A DNA stretch of 64,000 nt from Scilla litardierei (lineage: Eukaryota; Streptophyta; Magnoliopsida; Asparagales; Asparagaceae). Positions within the stretch are counted from its first letter, which is position 1; each line of letters opens with the position of its first letter. The translations under genes and the position numbers were made by a program. The stretch covers positions 568,407,281 to 568,471,280 of the forward strand of contig CM061142.1 in the NCBI GenBank assembly GCA_030789695.1, in the 5' to 3' direction. A model generated the notes under the pieces. It ran no database searches, was not told the origin of the DNA, and saw only the letters and a program-made list of their open reading frames with translations. Positions 24,177-36,550 of the stretch are shown here, in pieces.

Positions 24177-26527
24177 TCAGCTGAGATAGTCTATCCTTAA
24201 GCATGAATTTATGAGCTTCAAGAAAACCTTTTGACTTTGAAGGACCAGCAGCTGATCTTCTACATTCTGCAAAGCCTTTTCAAACACTTGAATGTCCTCC
24301 ATTATCAGAGACTGAGAGACCTCAGAGCAAGGAAGATCAGGGATAACAGGAACAGATGGAGGCTGCCTGACAGCAGTGGCAGATCCAGTACCAGGTGAAG
24401 TTGGAGATGAAGGAGCAGTCCCAGATCCAGGAGGGTGCATCATAGAGATATCATCAGTTTTGCCCACAACAGACTTAGCTGTGTAAGATATACCTTCACA
24501 TGAGACAGATAATTCAGAAGCCGAGAAGGAAACTTTCTGGGCCAGGAGCATCAATGTGATAAAAGACAAGCATGGGGCAAAGAAGATGAAGGTGCAGAGG
24601 ACTCAGATAGTGACAAAATGGAGTCGAATATAATCCTTCCAAGATTATAGGGCTGCTTAGTACCAGCAGAGTATAGCAATATGTACATATCCTTCGTGAC
24701 CACGGAAACATTAGATGTTGGGAGACAGTTTCTAGTGGCAATCCTATACAATAGAAAAAATTTGGCAGATAGTGATGAGGAGGGGAATGAGGACGACTTG
24801 GGCCAACAGTCCAATTTTCCACCTGTGACAACCTTTACAAAAGTATCATATTCATCTCCAATAGATTCCCCAAACGCAGGCAAAGACTAAGGGCAGACCC
24901 ACTTCAATATCTTGTTCAACACTGAGGGTGAGAATGAGATAACCTTTCCCCTGATGAAAGCCCGAAATGCCCATCTAAATGATGGCTCTCCAACAGTCTT
25001 AGATAGGTTACAGTAAAACTCCATAACCAACACGGGGTTGTAAGAGGTTGAGATCTTTTAAAAGAGATATAAACATAGTCTTGGCAAAAGAAGGGATAGA
25101 TACAGACTTTTCAGCATGAATGGTTCTGTCAGAGTATAGGGACCATCTCTTCTTACAAGACTTATCAAAGAATAACTTGGTCATGGCATCAGAAGCAGTA
25201 AAGCGAGGTGAAGAGGGAGAACCTGAAGTACCAGAACCTTTGGTTCTTTTTGAAGGAGACTGAGTGATATAATTGGAGGGAGCAGCACGCTTTCTAGAAC
25301 GAGTCCTGGGCTTGTGAGCATGTGGGCGAATCAGGTCAACTTCAGGAGTACCAGACAGAGGCACAGAGCCAGCTTCTACTTGCACAGCTGGCTTGCAAGT
25401 TGCATCAGATGTTGCAACATTTTGTGCAACATCACTAGAAACAGCAACTTCTTTTGGTGCATATGAACCATCAACAGAGCTACCTTCAGCAGCAGCCTCC
25501 CATAGGCTGGGATCAATAATAGGGTTCACTACTGGCAACGCTTCAGCACCATCTGTTGGTTGTGAAGCAACATCAGGCATACCAACAGTATTCTGAACCA
25601 GAACTTCTACAAGAGCTTGAGACATATGAGTCTCAGAGGGGACTTCATACTCTTCCATCACAGATGAATCATTCATATGAGGACCGTCTTCATCCATGAG
25701 GTTGCTCACTTCAAGACAAACATCATGAACACCAACATTGTCACCATTATCCATAATGTGACCTACATCCATCTCAGGATCAGCCTGGGCAGCAACATTC
25801 TCAGCATCATCTAGGATATGTCACATTGATGGTTGGTCCCCTTCAAGAAGTGCATCACCTCCATTAGCATCTTCATTGTTAAAATCACTACCATTAGGTT
25901 CAACATGGACTCCATTCACTGGACTCGAATTAACTTCACATTAACATCTACTCTACATTGCTCAACAGAGATGGATAACTCTGAATCAGAGATCTCTAAC
26001 ACAACAATTTCAGAAATTCTCACAGATGGTCTCCTTGGCCTCCAGGTGGTAAGAATGATCTCATCATCATCTGGCACCTCAACACTCACCAACTTGCCTC
26101 TCACCTTGTCCAATTTGATGGGACCAAGTCGAACTCCGAAAAAATCCAACCAAGTAAGATCAAATTTACGCTCAGTCCTACGTAGATGCCAGAACTAGTC
26201 TTGAACAATGACTGGTGGAGGAAACTCCTCATCTTCTTCAGAATCCGACAGTGAGGGTTTGACAGGATGGATAGGAATATCAAGAATTGGGGAAAAAGGT
26301 ACTACCTCCCAATTCGGTGCAACTGGATCATGCATGTCCTGGGTTGACATCTGAGAGGAAGAATGAGGAGAATTACCGAAGGACGAGGCACGAGCCGGCC
26401 GAGGAGCCACCCCCTTCTGCTTAGCCTGTGGAGAAGAGGACGAAGGTGCACCTCTTTTTGATGAGGAAGATCGAGGGGAAGAGCGTCGAGGGGTCTGAGA
26501 TGATTTCTCCTTTTGATCACGTGCCAT
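24177..26527 (-). pseudogene. Sire-1 downstream ORF, resembling plant transposon-protein/env-like family, broken
   Basis: Starts MARDQKEKSSQTPRRSS at 26527, with a Ser/Arg/Lys-rich N-terminus. A second frame follows at 26149-25916 (TWLDFFGVRL then an acidic segment) and a third at 25772-25008 (acidic region, then a basic HKPRTRSRKRAA stretch and RWSLYSDRTIHAEKSV). The fold-like core continues in another frame across about 25060-24560 (EFYCNLSKTVGEPSFRWAF, then DMYILLYSAGTKQPYNLG). A Ser/Pro-rich C-terminus with a short heptad-like tail ends at 24177. The pattern (long disordered N-terminus, then the ...EFYxNL core) recalls the uncharacterised plant transposon-protein family often found in retrotransposon internal regions. 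Several frameshifts and a stop near 24890 show that it is dead. Function unknown. Confidence 0.7.
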
Positions 26528-26774
26528 TTCAGAGGATGAGAGAGGATTTCACACGAAAGTATCAAGAAACCCTAGAAGAGCATACATCGAAGCTTTGGAA
26601 ATATTTGAGAGGGGAATGAACGCCGTGAGAGGAACACGAATTTGGGGAAACAAATGTATAGGACAGATAATTAAATCCGACCCAACCAACTAATAACAAA
26701 CCTATACCCCCTTATGTTGCAACAAGAGGTGCAACATTATATACAACATATTATGCAACTTTAGACACGACACA
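26528..26774 (-). other. Spacer between Sire-1 RNase H and downstream ORF
   Basis: AT-rich and non-coding, with several TTGCAACA/GCAACAT strings like the centre of the LTR palindrome. It would be the leader of a subgenomic RNA if the downstream ORF were expressed. Confidence 0.5.
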
Positions 26775-27065
26775 TTCCAAGAGCATGTCGCAATTCTTCA
26801 AATCTGCTAGAATCTAGGGGGTATTGTGAAGATGTCAGCTAATTGGCGAGTAGTTGCAACATATTCCTTGGCTAGTAATTTCTTCTCAACCAACTCTCTG
26901 ATGAAATGGTGTTGGATTTATATATGTTTGCTTCTGGAGTGTTGAACAGGATTCTTGGAGATGTTGATAGCACTCTAGTTGTCACATAAGATAGTCAGTA
27001 CACCCTGCTCCACCCCATAGTCTGTTAGCGTTTGCTTTATCCATAAGAGTTGAGTGCAACAACTC
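26775..27065 (-). pseudogene. Sire-1 RNase H C-terminal fragment
   Basis: The minus-strand frame from 27064 reads SCCTQLLWIKQTLTDYG, then INISKNPVQHSRSKHI, HHFIRELVEKK and QLADIFTIP. This is the conserved end of Ty1/copia (Sirevirus) RNase H. In-frame stops replace residues in CDN*SAINIS and KHI*IQHH. The fragment is truncated at its upstream end by the Gypsy-B insertion; bases 27061-27065 (AACTC) are the candidate TSD. Confidence 0.9.
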
Positions 27066-29630
27066 TGTAACGGTCGCTTTTCGACCGTGTGTTTTTCATG
27101 TGCGTACTTTCTTTTTCGTACGCGTATTTATTGTGACCTCCTCTTGTATATCAAATGTGCGAAGTTATATATTGTTGTGACCCTCAGAGAGAGTAGTTAT
27201 TTGTGGAAATTTTTATGAACGTCATTTCACGGGTTATTCTTCCACGAATCATCTTTGAATGAAGGGGTGTCTTAACTTTTAAACTTCAACGTTTGGTTAT
27301 TTATTTTTAATATCGTGAACCTAGCACGTGACCAATCATCGTATTCTCGATCCTCTCGTAGCCACGGTCGTCCCGATATTTTTCTTGTATTTTTCGGACA
27401 CTGTTAGCCTGACCCTTCACCTTAATTACTTTTAATCTATAATTAGCCCTAGCTAATTTGAAATTCAAATCCTAATTAAAAATCTAATCTAATCTAATCT
27501 TTTGGATCCTACATATCATGCAATATTTCCTAGTCTATATGCCACACTAGTTGTACTCTCCCCCTCTCACACACTCTCTCCAATCTACACTTAAACCCAC
27601 TCCTTTTCAACCCCATATAGCAAATCTCTCTTATTAAAACATGAGTCAACCCTAGGGTTTCTATCTCCACACGAACCCATCAGACACCATTCCCTTGCCA
27701 CCGGCCCCTCTCCCTTGAAGCTGTCGCCGGCCTCCCCCTAGGCCGACAGTCCGACCGCCGGTCGCATCCCCCTTTCATCCCCTCAAACTGATGCACCCCC
27801 TCTCCCTATCTCTGGCCTCCCTTCACCAGGATCTGTGCCTTGCCGGCCTGCCCTCCACCCAAACAGCCGCACCACCTCTTCCTTCCCCTACCCACTGCCG
27901 GCTTCCCCTAGGCCGACACCCAACCGCGACCTCCAACTGCACAGCCTACAGCTGCCGCTCTCCACGAGCTGCCGCCCAACCCACCTCATCAACCCCACGG
28001 TAGCCCCTAGGCCGATAACCCCCGTGCAACGACAATCTGGCTGCCCCTTGCAGCCGCAAGCCCATACTACCGCCGCCGGTGTTCGTGCTGATCGACGTCG
28101 TGCCGCTGTTCGCTGTCCTGTAGCCATCTTCGCTGCAAGCCGACGTCGTACCTTGCTCGCTGCCGAAATCCAACCCCTGACGTCTCTACCCGACATCAGT
28201 GTAGCTTTTGCGTTGTGTTAAGGTAAGCCCCCGATCCGTAGGAACCTGCACACCTGCATGTTTAACAAGATTAAAAACCGCAATTTCATTGCTTTGGATG
28301 ATAACTAATTGAAGTTAATTAATATGGGACTGTAGGTTGGAATTTGGTTTAAGCACATAGAAAGATTCTGGACCATCTGAGAATTGTGGCACGTTATTTC
28401 AGGCAAGTGAAACTTTCTCGGTTAATGTTAAGCCATGTTTAGGCTATTCTGAGATTTTGTGTAAAAGAGGCTAGACGATGAAATGATAGTCGCCTAGACA
28501 CCCATGCTTGATCTAGTTTGACAACGAAGCTAGATCCGACACCCTTGCCATGCCATGTTCATGCATATCACATGTCATGTTTATTTCTGCTATACTGTAC
28601 GCATTCGTTGTTTGTAATAACTGCCCATTTTACTATCAATGTTGCATATCACATGTCATTTCATGCATTTGATTGTCTTTCCTTGAATGTATAGCACACG
28701 CTACAATGAATCATAAGCTACGGCGAGTAGGATTCTGACTCCTATAGCATGTAAAGGCTAGGTACAACCATATGCCATAACAACACTTTCTGGCTCGTAA
28801 ATCAGAAGCTGAGCACCAGTTCAGACACACGTGGAGGGGTAGGGTTAAGCGATCACTCAGCGTAGAAGTGTGCCCGTACAGCAACTTCAGCTGAAAGACA
28901 TAAATTCTGTGCACGACGTGATTACTAGCTTTTCGTGAAATCGTGAAATATTGTTTAGTAGCTTTTTGCTACGACGTGACATGCATTGTTAACTATCATG
29001 TTCATTTTAAATTGCTGCATTCATTAAATATTATGTCATGTCATCGTGTTTTAAACTGTTAGTTGCATTCATTACCCTTGTGTTTCCTTGCACAAAAGTC
29101 TCTTCTTTTTACCTTTTGGAGATTTTTGCTGACATGCGCCCTTTTCTCTTTGGGTGTCACATGTTAGGCTTTGAGTCTGAGGTACTTGCTGAGGACGACC
29201 AGTTTGCTGATATCGAGCTTGAGGCTTCTGCTGACGTTCAGTTCGAGGATATCGGAGACCTATCTAGTCTCAGCTGGATGCTTTTTATTAGTTGCTGTTT
29301 GTTTTCCTAGTTGCGGCTGTTAGGTTTTTCGGTGCGTAGCACCTTATCTATGTCTTAATTTCAGCCATGCTTGGGGCCTTTCTTTTCAGACTCTTGTACT
29401 TCTTTTATGATTATATCTCTGGATGCTTTGAATAAAGATTGGATGTTGTTTTTGAATGTGGGTTAATTATTGCATGCTTTCTAAATTATTATTGTTGTTG
29501 TTTCATTGCAATGCAAGAACCTGCAAATGGATGAACATACAGACGCTTATCAGACTATAGCTTCACAGCTTCTAGTCTGAGCGGACCTCTTTGCCTCTCG
29601 CCTTCCATACTTGGGAAGCAGGGCGTGACA
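27066..29630 (+). repeat. Gypsy-B 5' LTR
   Basis: Runs from TGTAACGGTC to GGGCGTGACA. It matches 62929-64000 over the first kilobase. A Pro/Ala-rich frame in the C-rich stretch (about 27790-28220) looks like a by-product of composition, not a gene. A perfect AG/GTAAG donor is at 28222/28223. Confidence 0.93.
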
Positions 29631-29766
29631 GGTTTTAGTGGTGGCCATGCAGGTTAATGCACCTGCGAAATATCGAAACAAGGATAATAATAAAACATCC
29701 ATTGAAACGTTCAAAACATTTGAGTCGTAAAATTTGAGTCTAATGTGAACGTTTACCTTGTCTTAG
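28223..29766 (+). other. Putative leader intron of Gypsy-B
   Basis: The donor TTAAG/GTAAGCCC is at the plant consensus. The acceptor TTACCTTGTCTTAG directly abuts the gag ATG at 29767. It spans 1,544 bases, including the end of the LTR and the region just after it. The same arrangement is seen in Gypsy-C and -D, with AG/ATGG at the acceptor. Confidence 0.65.
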
Positions 29767-30541
29767 ATGGCTGGAAGACGTATTACCCGAGCTAGTGGTG
29801 GTGCAGGAGATGGTGATGGAGCTAATGGAGCCAATACCATTCCTGAGATGATAAGGCTGATGCAGTAGATGATGCAAGTACAGCAGTGCATGCTTCAGAA
29901 TGCACATCGCTTCGAGCCTGGAGTGAAGTAGTTTCAAGAGCTGGGACCGACATACTTCACTGGATCAGAAGGACCTTTGGCTGCTGAAGAATGGATGAGG
30001 AACACATAGGACAACCTGCTTCTTTCGAAGAATGCCCCAGCTGGTTGGGTCGAATTGGTGAAGAAGCAGCTGAAGGATAATGCCCGTAGTTGTTGGGATG
30101 CTGAGGAAGAGATCCTGGTGAGGCATATCCCTTGGGATACATTCAAAGCTATATTTGAGGAGGAGTTCTTCCCTCGAGCTGCCAGGAGGGAGTTGATGCA
30201 GTAGTTCATCAGCTTGAAGCAACGAAGTCTGACGGTGGACCAGTACCACCAGGAGTTTACCAGGTTGTGCCGCTTTGCGTCGAATTTGGTTCGGACCCTC
30301 GAAGATCGAGCTCAGCGATTCCTTCAGGGTCTTTCCTTGGATCTGCAGAGTTCGATGTCTTCTTCGGATTTGGACTCGTACCGGAGGTTGCTTATAGCTG
30401 TGAAGAGGCAAGAATTGATTGCTAATCTGAAGAAGGTGCAATTTTCAGGAGGAGGAAAGAGGCATATGGAGCAGGCCAGAGCCGTGGTTATGTCTGTGAT
30501 TAAGCCTAATCAGTCTGCACAGTTTAAGAGGCCAGGTGGGC
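29767..30541 (+). pseudogene. gag: Gypsy-B gag, 5' part
   Basis: Starts MAGRRITRASGG and has the capsid-type segment EGPLAAEEWMRN, then LKQRSLTVDQYHQEFTRL. Four in-frame TAG codons (29866, 29929, 30007, 30202) interrupt it. At the first, Gypsy-C has CAG, so a C-to-T change suffices; the third replaces the GAG of Gypsy-C. The frame is cut at GRPGG... by Gypsy-C, with TGGGC duplicated at 30537-30541 and 40277-40281, and resumes at 40282. Confidence 0.9.
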
Positions 30542-32997
30542 TGTCACGCCCCGCTTCCCTAAAATGGAGGCGAGACGTGAAAAGGTCCGCACGAGAGTGG
30601 AGCTGTAAAGCCCCAAACCCGATAAGCGTCAATAAAACATAAGCAGGTCCCTGTAACAACAAACAGAACAACAATAATAACACAAGAAGAGACAGAAATA
30701 AAATCTCATATCTCATAATTTGTCCAACATGAAAATTAAGTTCAACATCCAGAAAAGCCACCAGGCTAAAAGAAAGAGTCTAAAGGCCCAGAACAAGGCC
30801 AACAAAAGGAACAACGTAGCCAAGTATAGGTGCTACGCACCGACAACAAAACAGCAGTCTAAACAAAAGGGAAAGCTCAACGAAGACACTAAGACTGGTC
30901 CCCAGTGTCCACGTACTCCTCGCCAAACACAAGCTCGGGCTCGACGTCAGCAAACACCTCGTCCTCAACAATGTACTCAGGCTCAGGGTCTAACATGTGT
31001 CACCCAAAAGAGTAAAGGGGCACATGTCAGCAAGTCTAAAAGACTTGGGCAAGGAAACTCAAAATAAGGCAAACTAACAACCTGGCAGTTTTAGTATGCA
31101 TGACATGGCAGTTATAACATGAGTGCACCAGCAAGACATGGGGAAACAATAGGTACAAGAGAACAATTTATCAGGACAAGACAAGAGTAGCCAAGCTACT
31201 AACAATCTCAATCTTTTCACTAGTCACGTTTCACGTAGTTTGTAGATGTTTACGCCTTACAGCTGAAATGTTGGACATTCACACTGATTGGCCGCTTAAC
31301 ACTACCCCAGAACCCAGAGTTTACGCCTTACCACTGCAGTTGCTGATCGGGCAGACTCCCAGTTGATTGGCCGCTTAACTCTTACCCCCAATACCCACAC
31401 ATAGACGAGCCAGGGTCCCTGTACACGAGCTCAGTAAATGAGCCAGGGTTGCCCCGCACAAGAGCTCGTTTCCAGGATCACAACCAGGAGCGTATTCCAT
31501 TTGGCATAGGGGTGTACCTAGCCTCAATCATTTCACAAGATGTAGCGGAGCTACGCAATCACGGAAACACTTAAAGAATGCAATGACATGACAATTAGTT
31601 TGCGTACCGTCAATGGAAATTAAACATGACATGGTAGTTGTGCAACATGATAAATGTCGGATCTAGCTTCGTTGTCAAGCTAGTTCCTAAATTTGCGCCT
31701 AGGCGAGTATCATTTCGTTGCCTAGTCTCTTTTACGCCTACAACAAGCAAATGGCCTAAGACATGGCCCAAAACCCTAAGTGGCAAGTTTCACTTGCCTA
31801 GCAACGAGGATGACGATCAACGAGGGTTCGTCCCACGGACGCTAATCTACGGGGAAGTCGCTGTTATGGAGAAACAATCATCAAAACAACATTCATTTCA
31901 TTAGGGTTTCACAAAAACACAACGGGTTATGAAAACATTAAGAGTTCGATTATTACCGTATCGGAAGCGGAAGAATGATGCCGAGCAAGCACAGCAACGG
32001 AAGAAACGCTCCGGGGAACCTAGGGTTCAGATCTGGAAAGGATGGGGAAAATCTGGAGAAATGGGTTTTGATGTGGATTTTGGGGGTTTGATGAAGGTTT
32101 GGGGAAGATGAGAGGCGGAATGTGTTAAGTGAGGGTTTGGATGATGGAGGATGAGCTTGGGATGAAGGTTTGAGTGTTTGAGGAAGATGGGGGCTCAATG
32201 GGGGAGAAATTAGGTTTAGAGTTGAAGAAGAAGAAGAGAAAACGTTTGGGAGGGGTATTTATAGGGTTTGGTGGCGGCTAGGGCAAAACTAGGGTTTCAT
32301 GTACTGTTTAGTCGGTCAAAGAACAACTGTTGATCGACTCGTTTGAGAACTAGTCGGTCGGTTGACCAACTCAGACCGACTAAGAGTAAACAGTAGCTCC
32401 AGATGAAAACCTGAACTAAGAGTTAGTCGGTCAAAGAACAACTACTGACCGACTAGTTTGACATCTAGTCGGTTGATGAACGTTCTTAGACCGACTAAAA
32501 GTGTACAGCAACTGGTACCAAAAATAGTTAATGAGTTAGTCGGTTAAAGAAGCATTGCTGATCGACTAGTTTGCAACCTAGTCGGTCAACCAACGTTCTT
32601 AGACCGACTAACGATAAACAGTAACTCCTGAATATTTTAACAAAGCCTACTAGTCGGTTCAAGACGGTTTTCCGACCGACTGGATCGTCATCTAGTCGGT
32701 CGGTGCCCCTTCTTACACCGGCTAATGTGCACCAAAAGTTCCGAAATGGAGCGCGAAGCCCCGGGATCGATTCCTAAGACTCCTAGGCTTGATCTAACTA
32801 TAATATATGACCGATATGAAGCCCGTCACGAATGACTTACTCCAAATCGACGATTCTAAGGAAGAAGCTAAGAAAACACGACGAAACGATCGAAAATGAA
32901 AGCTACGGAGACGAAAACCACACGTGAGGAGAAAATCCACCAAAACATATATATATATAATATAATAAATCCAGATACAAGAAAACCAGTCGTTACA
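30542..32997 (-). repeat. Gypsy-C 3' LTR
   Basis: On the minus strand it starts TGTAACGACTGG and ends GGGGCGTGACA. It is 2,456 bp against 2,454 bp for the other copy. Contents match the 5' LTR: U3 repeat array at 32308-32727, TATAAATA at 32256-32263, and the leader-intron donor at about 31956. Confidence 0.95.
32308..32727 (-). repeat. U3 tandem repeat array, Gypsy-C 3' LTR
   Basis: About four imperfect units of about 110 bp. Each has TAGTCGGTC/GACCGACTA words in both orientations followed by a TAAACAGTA-like spacer. It lies immediately upstream of the TATA box in the minus-strand sense. Confidence 0.88.
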
Positions 32998-33035
32998 TCC
33001 TTCCCAACTTAAGAAAAATTCCGTCCTCGGAATTT
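32998..33035 (-). other. Gypsy-C PPT and pre-PPT hairpin
   Basis: The minus strand has an 8-bp stem AAATTCCG/CGGAATTT with loop AGGA (33016-33035), followed by AAGTTGGGAAGGA adjacent to the LTR. Confidence 0.88.
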
Positions 33036-33043
33036 CCCAACAC

Positions 33044-33946
33044 TCACGTGTCCGGAAACAAAAGTGGGAAACGCTCTCGCATCTCATCCTCATTCTCCAG
33101 AGTAGACTCTCCAGGCGAGCCGTGTCGCCACATCACCCTCACAAGATTGACAACCTTGTTTCGAAGTGACTTCTGACGCCTGTCCAGAATCTACACTGGC
33201 TGCTGGTCATACGTCATATCGGGGCGAACAGTAATCTCCGAGAAATCCACAGCATGAGACGGATCGCTAATGTATCGACGAAGCTGCGACACATGGAAAA
33301 CATTGTGAACTCCTTCCAAAGATGGTGGCAAGGCTAAGCGGTAAGCTACCTCGCCAACTCTCTCCAGAATGTCAAACGGTCCAATGTATCGCGGGCTCAA
33401 CTTCCCTCGCTTCACAAAGCGAATCACACCACGATTCGAGGAAATCTTCAAGAACACATGGTCGCCCGGATGAAACTCCAAAGGACGGCGTTTAGCAACC
33501 GTCCAATGCTTATAACAGTCCTGAGCAATCCTCAACCTCTCCCAAATATTCCTGACAACCTCCACAGCCTCCACAATCATCTCAGGTCCCAACAGCTCCC
33601 GATCACCAACGTCATCCCAACTCAATGGCGATCGACATTTCCTCCCATAAAGCGCGGCGAAAGGTGCCGTGCCAATACTAGCCTGGAAGCTGTTGTTGTA
33701 GGAAAACTCTACCAGATGTAGATGGTCCTCCCACGAACCCTTGAAATCTAACATGCACGCCCTCAGCATGTCCTCTAAGATCTGGATCATCCTCTCGGAC
33801 TGGCCGTCCGTCTGCGGATGGTACACAGTGCTGAAACTCAGACGCATACTCAAACTCTTCTGCAAACTCTGCCAGAACTGAGATGTGAACCTCGTGTCTC
33901 TGTCCGACACGATACTCACGGGGACTCCATGAAGTCGTACGATCTC
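33044..33946 (-). pseudogene. pol: Gypsy-C pol exon 3: integrase second half and chromodomain
   Basis: Begins after the 73-bp intron at EIVRLHGVP and contains the second catalytic Asp (IVSDRDTRF) and the Glu region ([12 protein letters not shown]). The GPY-type C-terminal part ([11 protein letters not shown]) and the chromodomain (LDRRQKSL, ESTLENEDE) follow. A TAG at 33191-33193 replaces CAG of Gypsy-D in VQILDRR and cuts off the chromodomain. Trp of STWE is Leu here. Exon length is 903 nt, the same as in Gypsy-D. Confidence 0.93.
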
Positions 33947-34019
33947 CTGCACGATTCATGTTACATCACCATCTATACTAGGAAAAGGAAATAAAAAAAC
34001 GGAGGGTAAAAGAATTTAC
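33947..34019 (-). other. Putative integrase intron, Gypsy-C (73 bp, phase 0)
   Basis: On the minus strand GAG/GTAAATTCTTTTAC opens and CGTGCAG/GAG closes it, with a pyrimidine-rich middle. Removal joins RRYLE to EIVRLHG, exactly the uninterrupted sequence seen in Gypsy-A. If retained, the frame stops at 33978. Confidence 0.82.
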
Positions 34020-36438
34020 CTCCAAATATCTCCTCGCTAGCGCCTTAGTAGACTGTCCTACTCGGAATGGAATAAAGTGCGCGGATTTGGTCAATCGATC
34101 TACAATCACCCAAATCACGCCATTCTGCTTCGGACTCCGAGGTCGTCCAGTCACGAAATCCATAGTGATGTGCTGCCACTTCCACTCCGGAATCGAAAGC
34201 GGTTGTAGTAACCCGGCCGTACGCTGATCCTCCGCCTTCACCTGCTGGCAAACCAAGCACTTGGCTACACTCCGAGCTACGCTCCTCTTCATACCATGCC
34301 ACCAATAGTTCAGACGAAGATCCTGGTACATCTTGGTCCCACCAGGATGCACAGAATACGGCGAACTGTGTGCCTCCACCATCAACTCCTCTCTGATATC
34401 CCCAGCTGGCACACACAACCTAGCTCCAAACCTCAGCGAGCCATCCTCATGAATCAAAAAGTCAGTCCGCAGACCGGCTTCCACCTGCTCCCGAATCTTC
34501 ACCAGCTTCGGATCCTCAGCCTGGCCAGCCTTAATCCGATCCACGATCGTCGACTGTATAAGCATACACATCAACGGAGAAGCCTCCCCCGGAAGAACAA
34601 CCTCAATCCCAGACTCGCAAAAATCCTGCTGCAATCTCCACTGCGAGGTCAACAACATCACCGCTGGAAGCCTACTCAGCGCATCAGGAACCACATTCAC
34701 TTTGCCCGGGTGATATTGCAAATCAATCTCATAATCCGCCATGAGCTCCAACCATCGACGCTGTCGCATGTTGAGCTCCTTCTGAGTAAAAATATACTTC
34801 AAGCTTTTGTGATCGGTGAAGATCTTCACTTTCTCATACAGCAGGAAGTGCCTCCAAATCTTAAGAGAAAACACAACAGCAGCCAACTCCAAATCATGCG
34901 TCGGGTAATTCTTCTCATGAACCTTGAGCTGACGCGAAGCATACGCCATAACATGCCCGTGCTGATGCAACACACAACCGAGACCCTTGCCAGAAGCATC
35001 GCAAAAGACCTCAAATCCACCGCTGCGATCAGGCACAACAAGAATATGGGCAGTCGTCAATCTCTCCCTCAGAACACCAAAGGCATTCTCACAATCACCC
35101 GACCAAACAAAAGGTACATCCTTCCGAGTCAATCTGGTCATCGGCTCAGCAATACGGGAAAAGTCCTTAATGAAGCGCCGATAGTAACCGGCAAGCCCAA
35201 GGAAACTCCGAATCTCAGATGCTGACTACGGAACAGGCCACTCTCTGATGGCCCTAATCTTCTCGGGGTCCACTGAGATACCATCCCCGTCACCACATGC
35301 CCCAGAAAAGCAACTCTATCCAGCCAAAACTCGCACTTCGAAAACTTAGCATACAACCGATGCTTCCTCAAAACCTCCAACACCGTCCTCAAGTGCGAGG
35401 CATGCTCCTCCTCTGACTTAGAATAGATCAGAATGTCGTCAATAAAGATAACGACAAACTTATCTAAAAAGTCGTAGAAGATCAGGTTCATCAGATTCAT
35501 GAAAACTGCGGGTGCATTGGTTATACCGAAAGGCATAACCACAAACTCGTAATGTCCATACTTCGTCCTGAACGCTGTCTTCGGAACATCCTCCCTCTTC
35601 ACCTTTAGCTGATGATAACCACTCCTCAGATCCAACTTCGAAAACACCCTCGAACCTCCAAGCTGATCAAAAATATCATCGATGCGAGGCAACGGGTATT
35701 TATTCTTAATGGTTACCGCATTCAACTCCCAATAGTCCACGCACATGCGACGCGAACCATCCTTCTTCTTTACCAGCAAGACCGGTGCTCCCCACGGAGA
35801 CACACTAGGATTGATATAACCCTTTTGCAAGAGCTCATCCAGCTGCTTCCGCAATTCCTCCAACTCGGCGGGTGCCATACGATAACGCGCCTTCGAAATC
35901 GGCTGCGCTCCCAGAACAAGATCAATAGAAAATTCTAGAGCTCGATCAGGTGGCAAACCAGACATCTCCTCAGGGAAGACGTCATCAAAATCACGCACAA
36001 CCGCTGGCCTCTCCAGCTCCATCTGCATAGCCACAACCTCCACTGGCCTGGCCCGAAATCTGACAGGGCCAGGCGAACTGCTATCCCGGCAGAACTCAAA
36101 TACTGGATGTCCGGGAATCTCGAACACCACCTTCTTCCCCCGACAGTCGATCGTAGCATAGAAGCTCGCAAGCCAATCCATCCCAAGGACCGCATCATAG
36201 TTGATGATGTCGTGGACGATGAAATCAGCGTAAAGCTCATGTCCACAAACCACCAACGAGCAAGAATCGCAACCAAGATGCACCGAGACCACGCCATTTC
36301 CTGTGACGATATTCCAACTCTCCAGAAGAGGGGACGTCGACAAGGAATGCTTCTCCACAAAGCTCCGAGAAATAATGCACATCGATGCACCTAAGTCAAA
36401 GAGGACTCGTGCAGGAAACGTGCACACCAAAATCACAC
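34020..36438 (-). pseudogene. pol: Gypsy-C pol exon 2: protease, RT, RNase H, integrase first half
   Basis: Protease active site reads FDLGAS instead of FDSGAS. RT contains the FIDDILIYS box (about 35430-35450). RNase H has CDASGKGLG and DHKSLKYIF. The integrase zinc-binding region (AHSSPYSVH...CLVCQQ) and first Asp (MDFVTGRP) follow. A 1-nt deletion at about 35290 (after AFLGHVVTG) shifts frame, and a TAG replaces a Ser codon near 35226. Exon length is 2,419 nt, one less than the intact exon in Gypsy-D. At the upstream border the frame joins gag through the phase-1 intron. Confidence 0.94.
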
Positions 36439-36550
36439 CTAACAAGCAATTTAACAATCAAGCCCTAGTCTAGCAAACAATCATGTTCAAGCAAACAACA
36501 TAATCTAACAAACAAGCCAAATAAGAAAGGAACAGCTAGGTGAGGATTAC
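36439..36550 (-). other. Putative gag-pol intron, Gypsy-C (112 bp, phase 1)
   Basis: The donor is GCAT/GTAATCCTCA (consensus G replaced by T at the last exon base) and the acceptor GCTTGTTAG/GTGTG. Excision joins DEVIA to VILVCTF in frame. Retained, gag continues for 29 codons and stops inside the intron at 36465. Confidence 0.82.

Larger units (their letters stand above)
22972..27065 (-). mobile_element. Sire-1: Sirevirus-like Ty1/copia, 3' portion, minus strand
   Basis: Reading on the minus strand: end of RNase H (27065-26775), a spacer, a long extra ORF remnant (26527-24177), a non-coding tail with AAAGGGGGAGA, the PPT, and the 3' LTR (23852-22972). An additional ORF between pol and the 3' LTR is characteristic of Sirevirus elements. 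Gypsy-B interrupts RNase H at 27066; the 5' part of Sire-1 must lie right of position 64000. Confidence 0.8.

Noticed and set aside
27791..28221. Open frames of 70-128 codons rich in Pro/Ala/Arg within the Gypsy-B 5' LTR
   Set aside because: They lie in a C-rich untranslated-looking stretch and overlap on both strands. They end at the likely splice donor and show no recognisable domain, so composition explains them.
31953..32198. 81-codon minus-strand frame present in both Gypsy-C LTRs
   Set aside because: Simple Ser/Pro/Leu composition from a GGATGA-type low-complexity tract in the leader. It is in the first-exon region but has no homologue in the Gypsy-D LTR at full length.
34296..35225. 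309-codon plus-strand frame opposite Gypsy-C pol (also 36540-37715, 56153-57151 and 57479-58369)
   Set aside because: Mirror frames of the minus-strand gag-pol genes. Codon bias of the real gene leaves the opposite strand open; the products are not protein-like in motif content.
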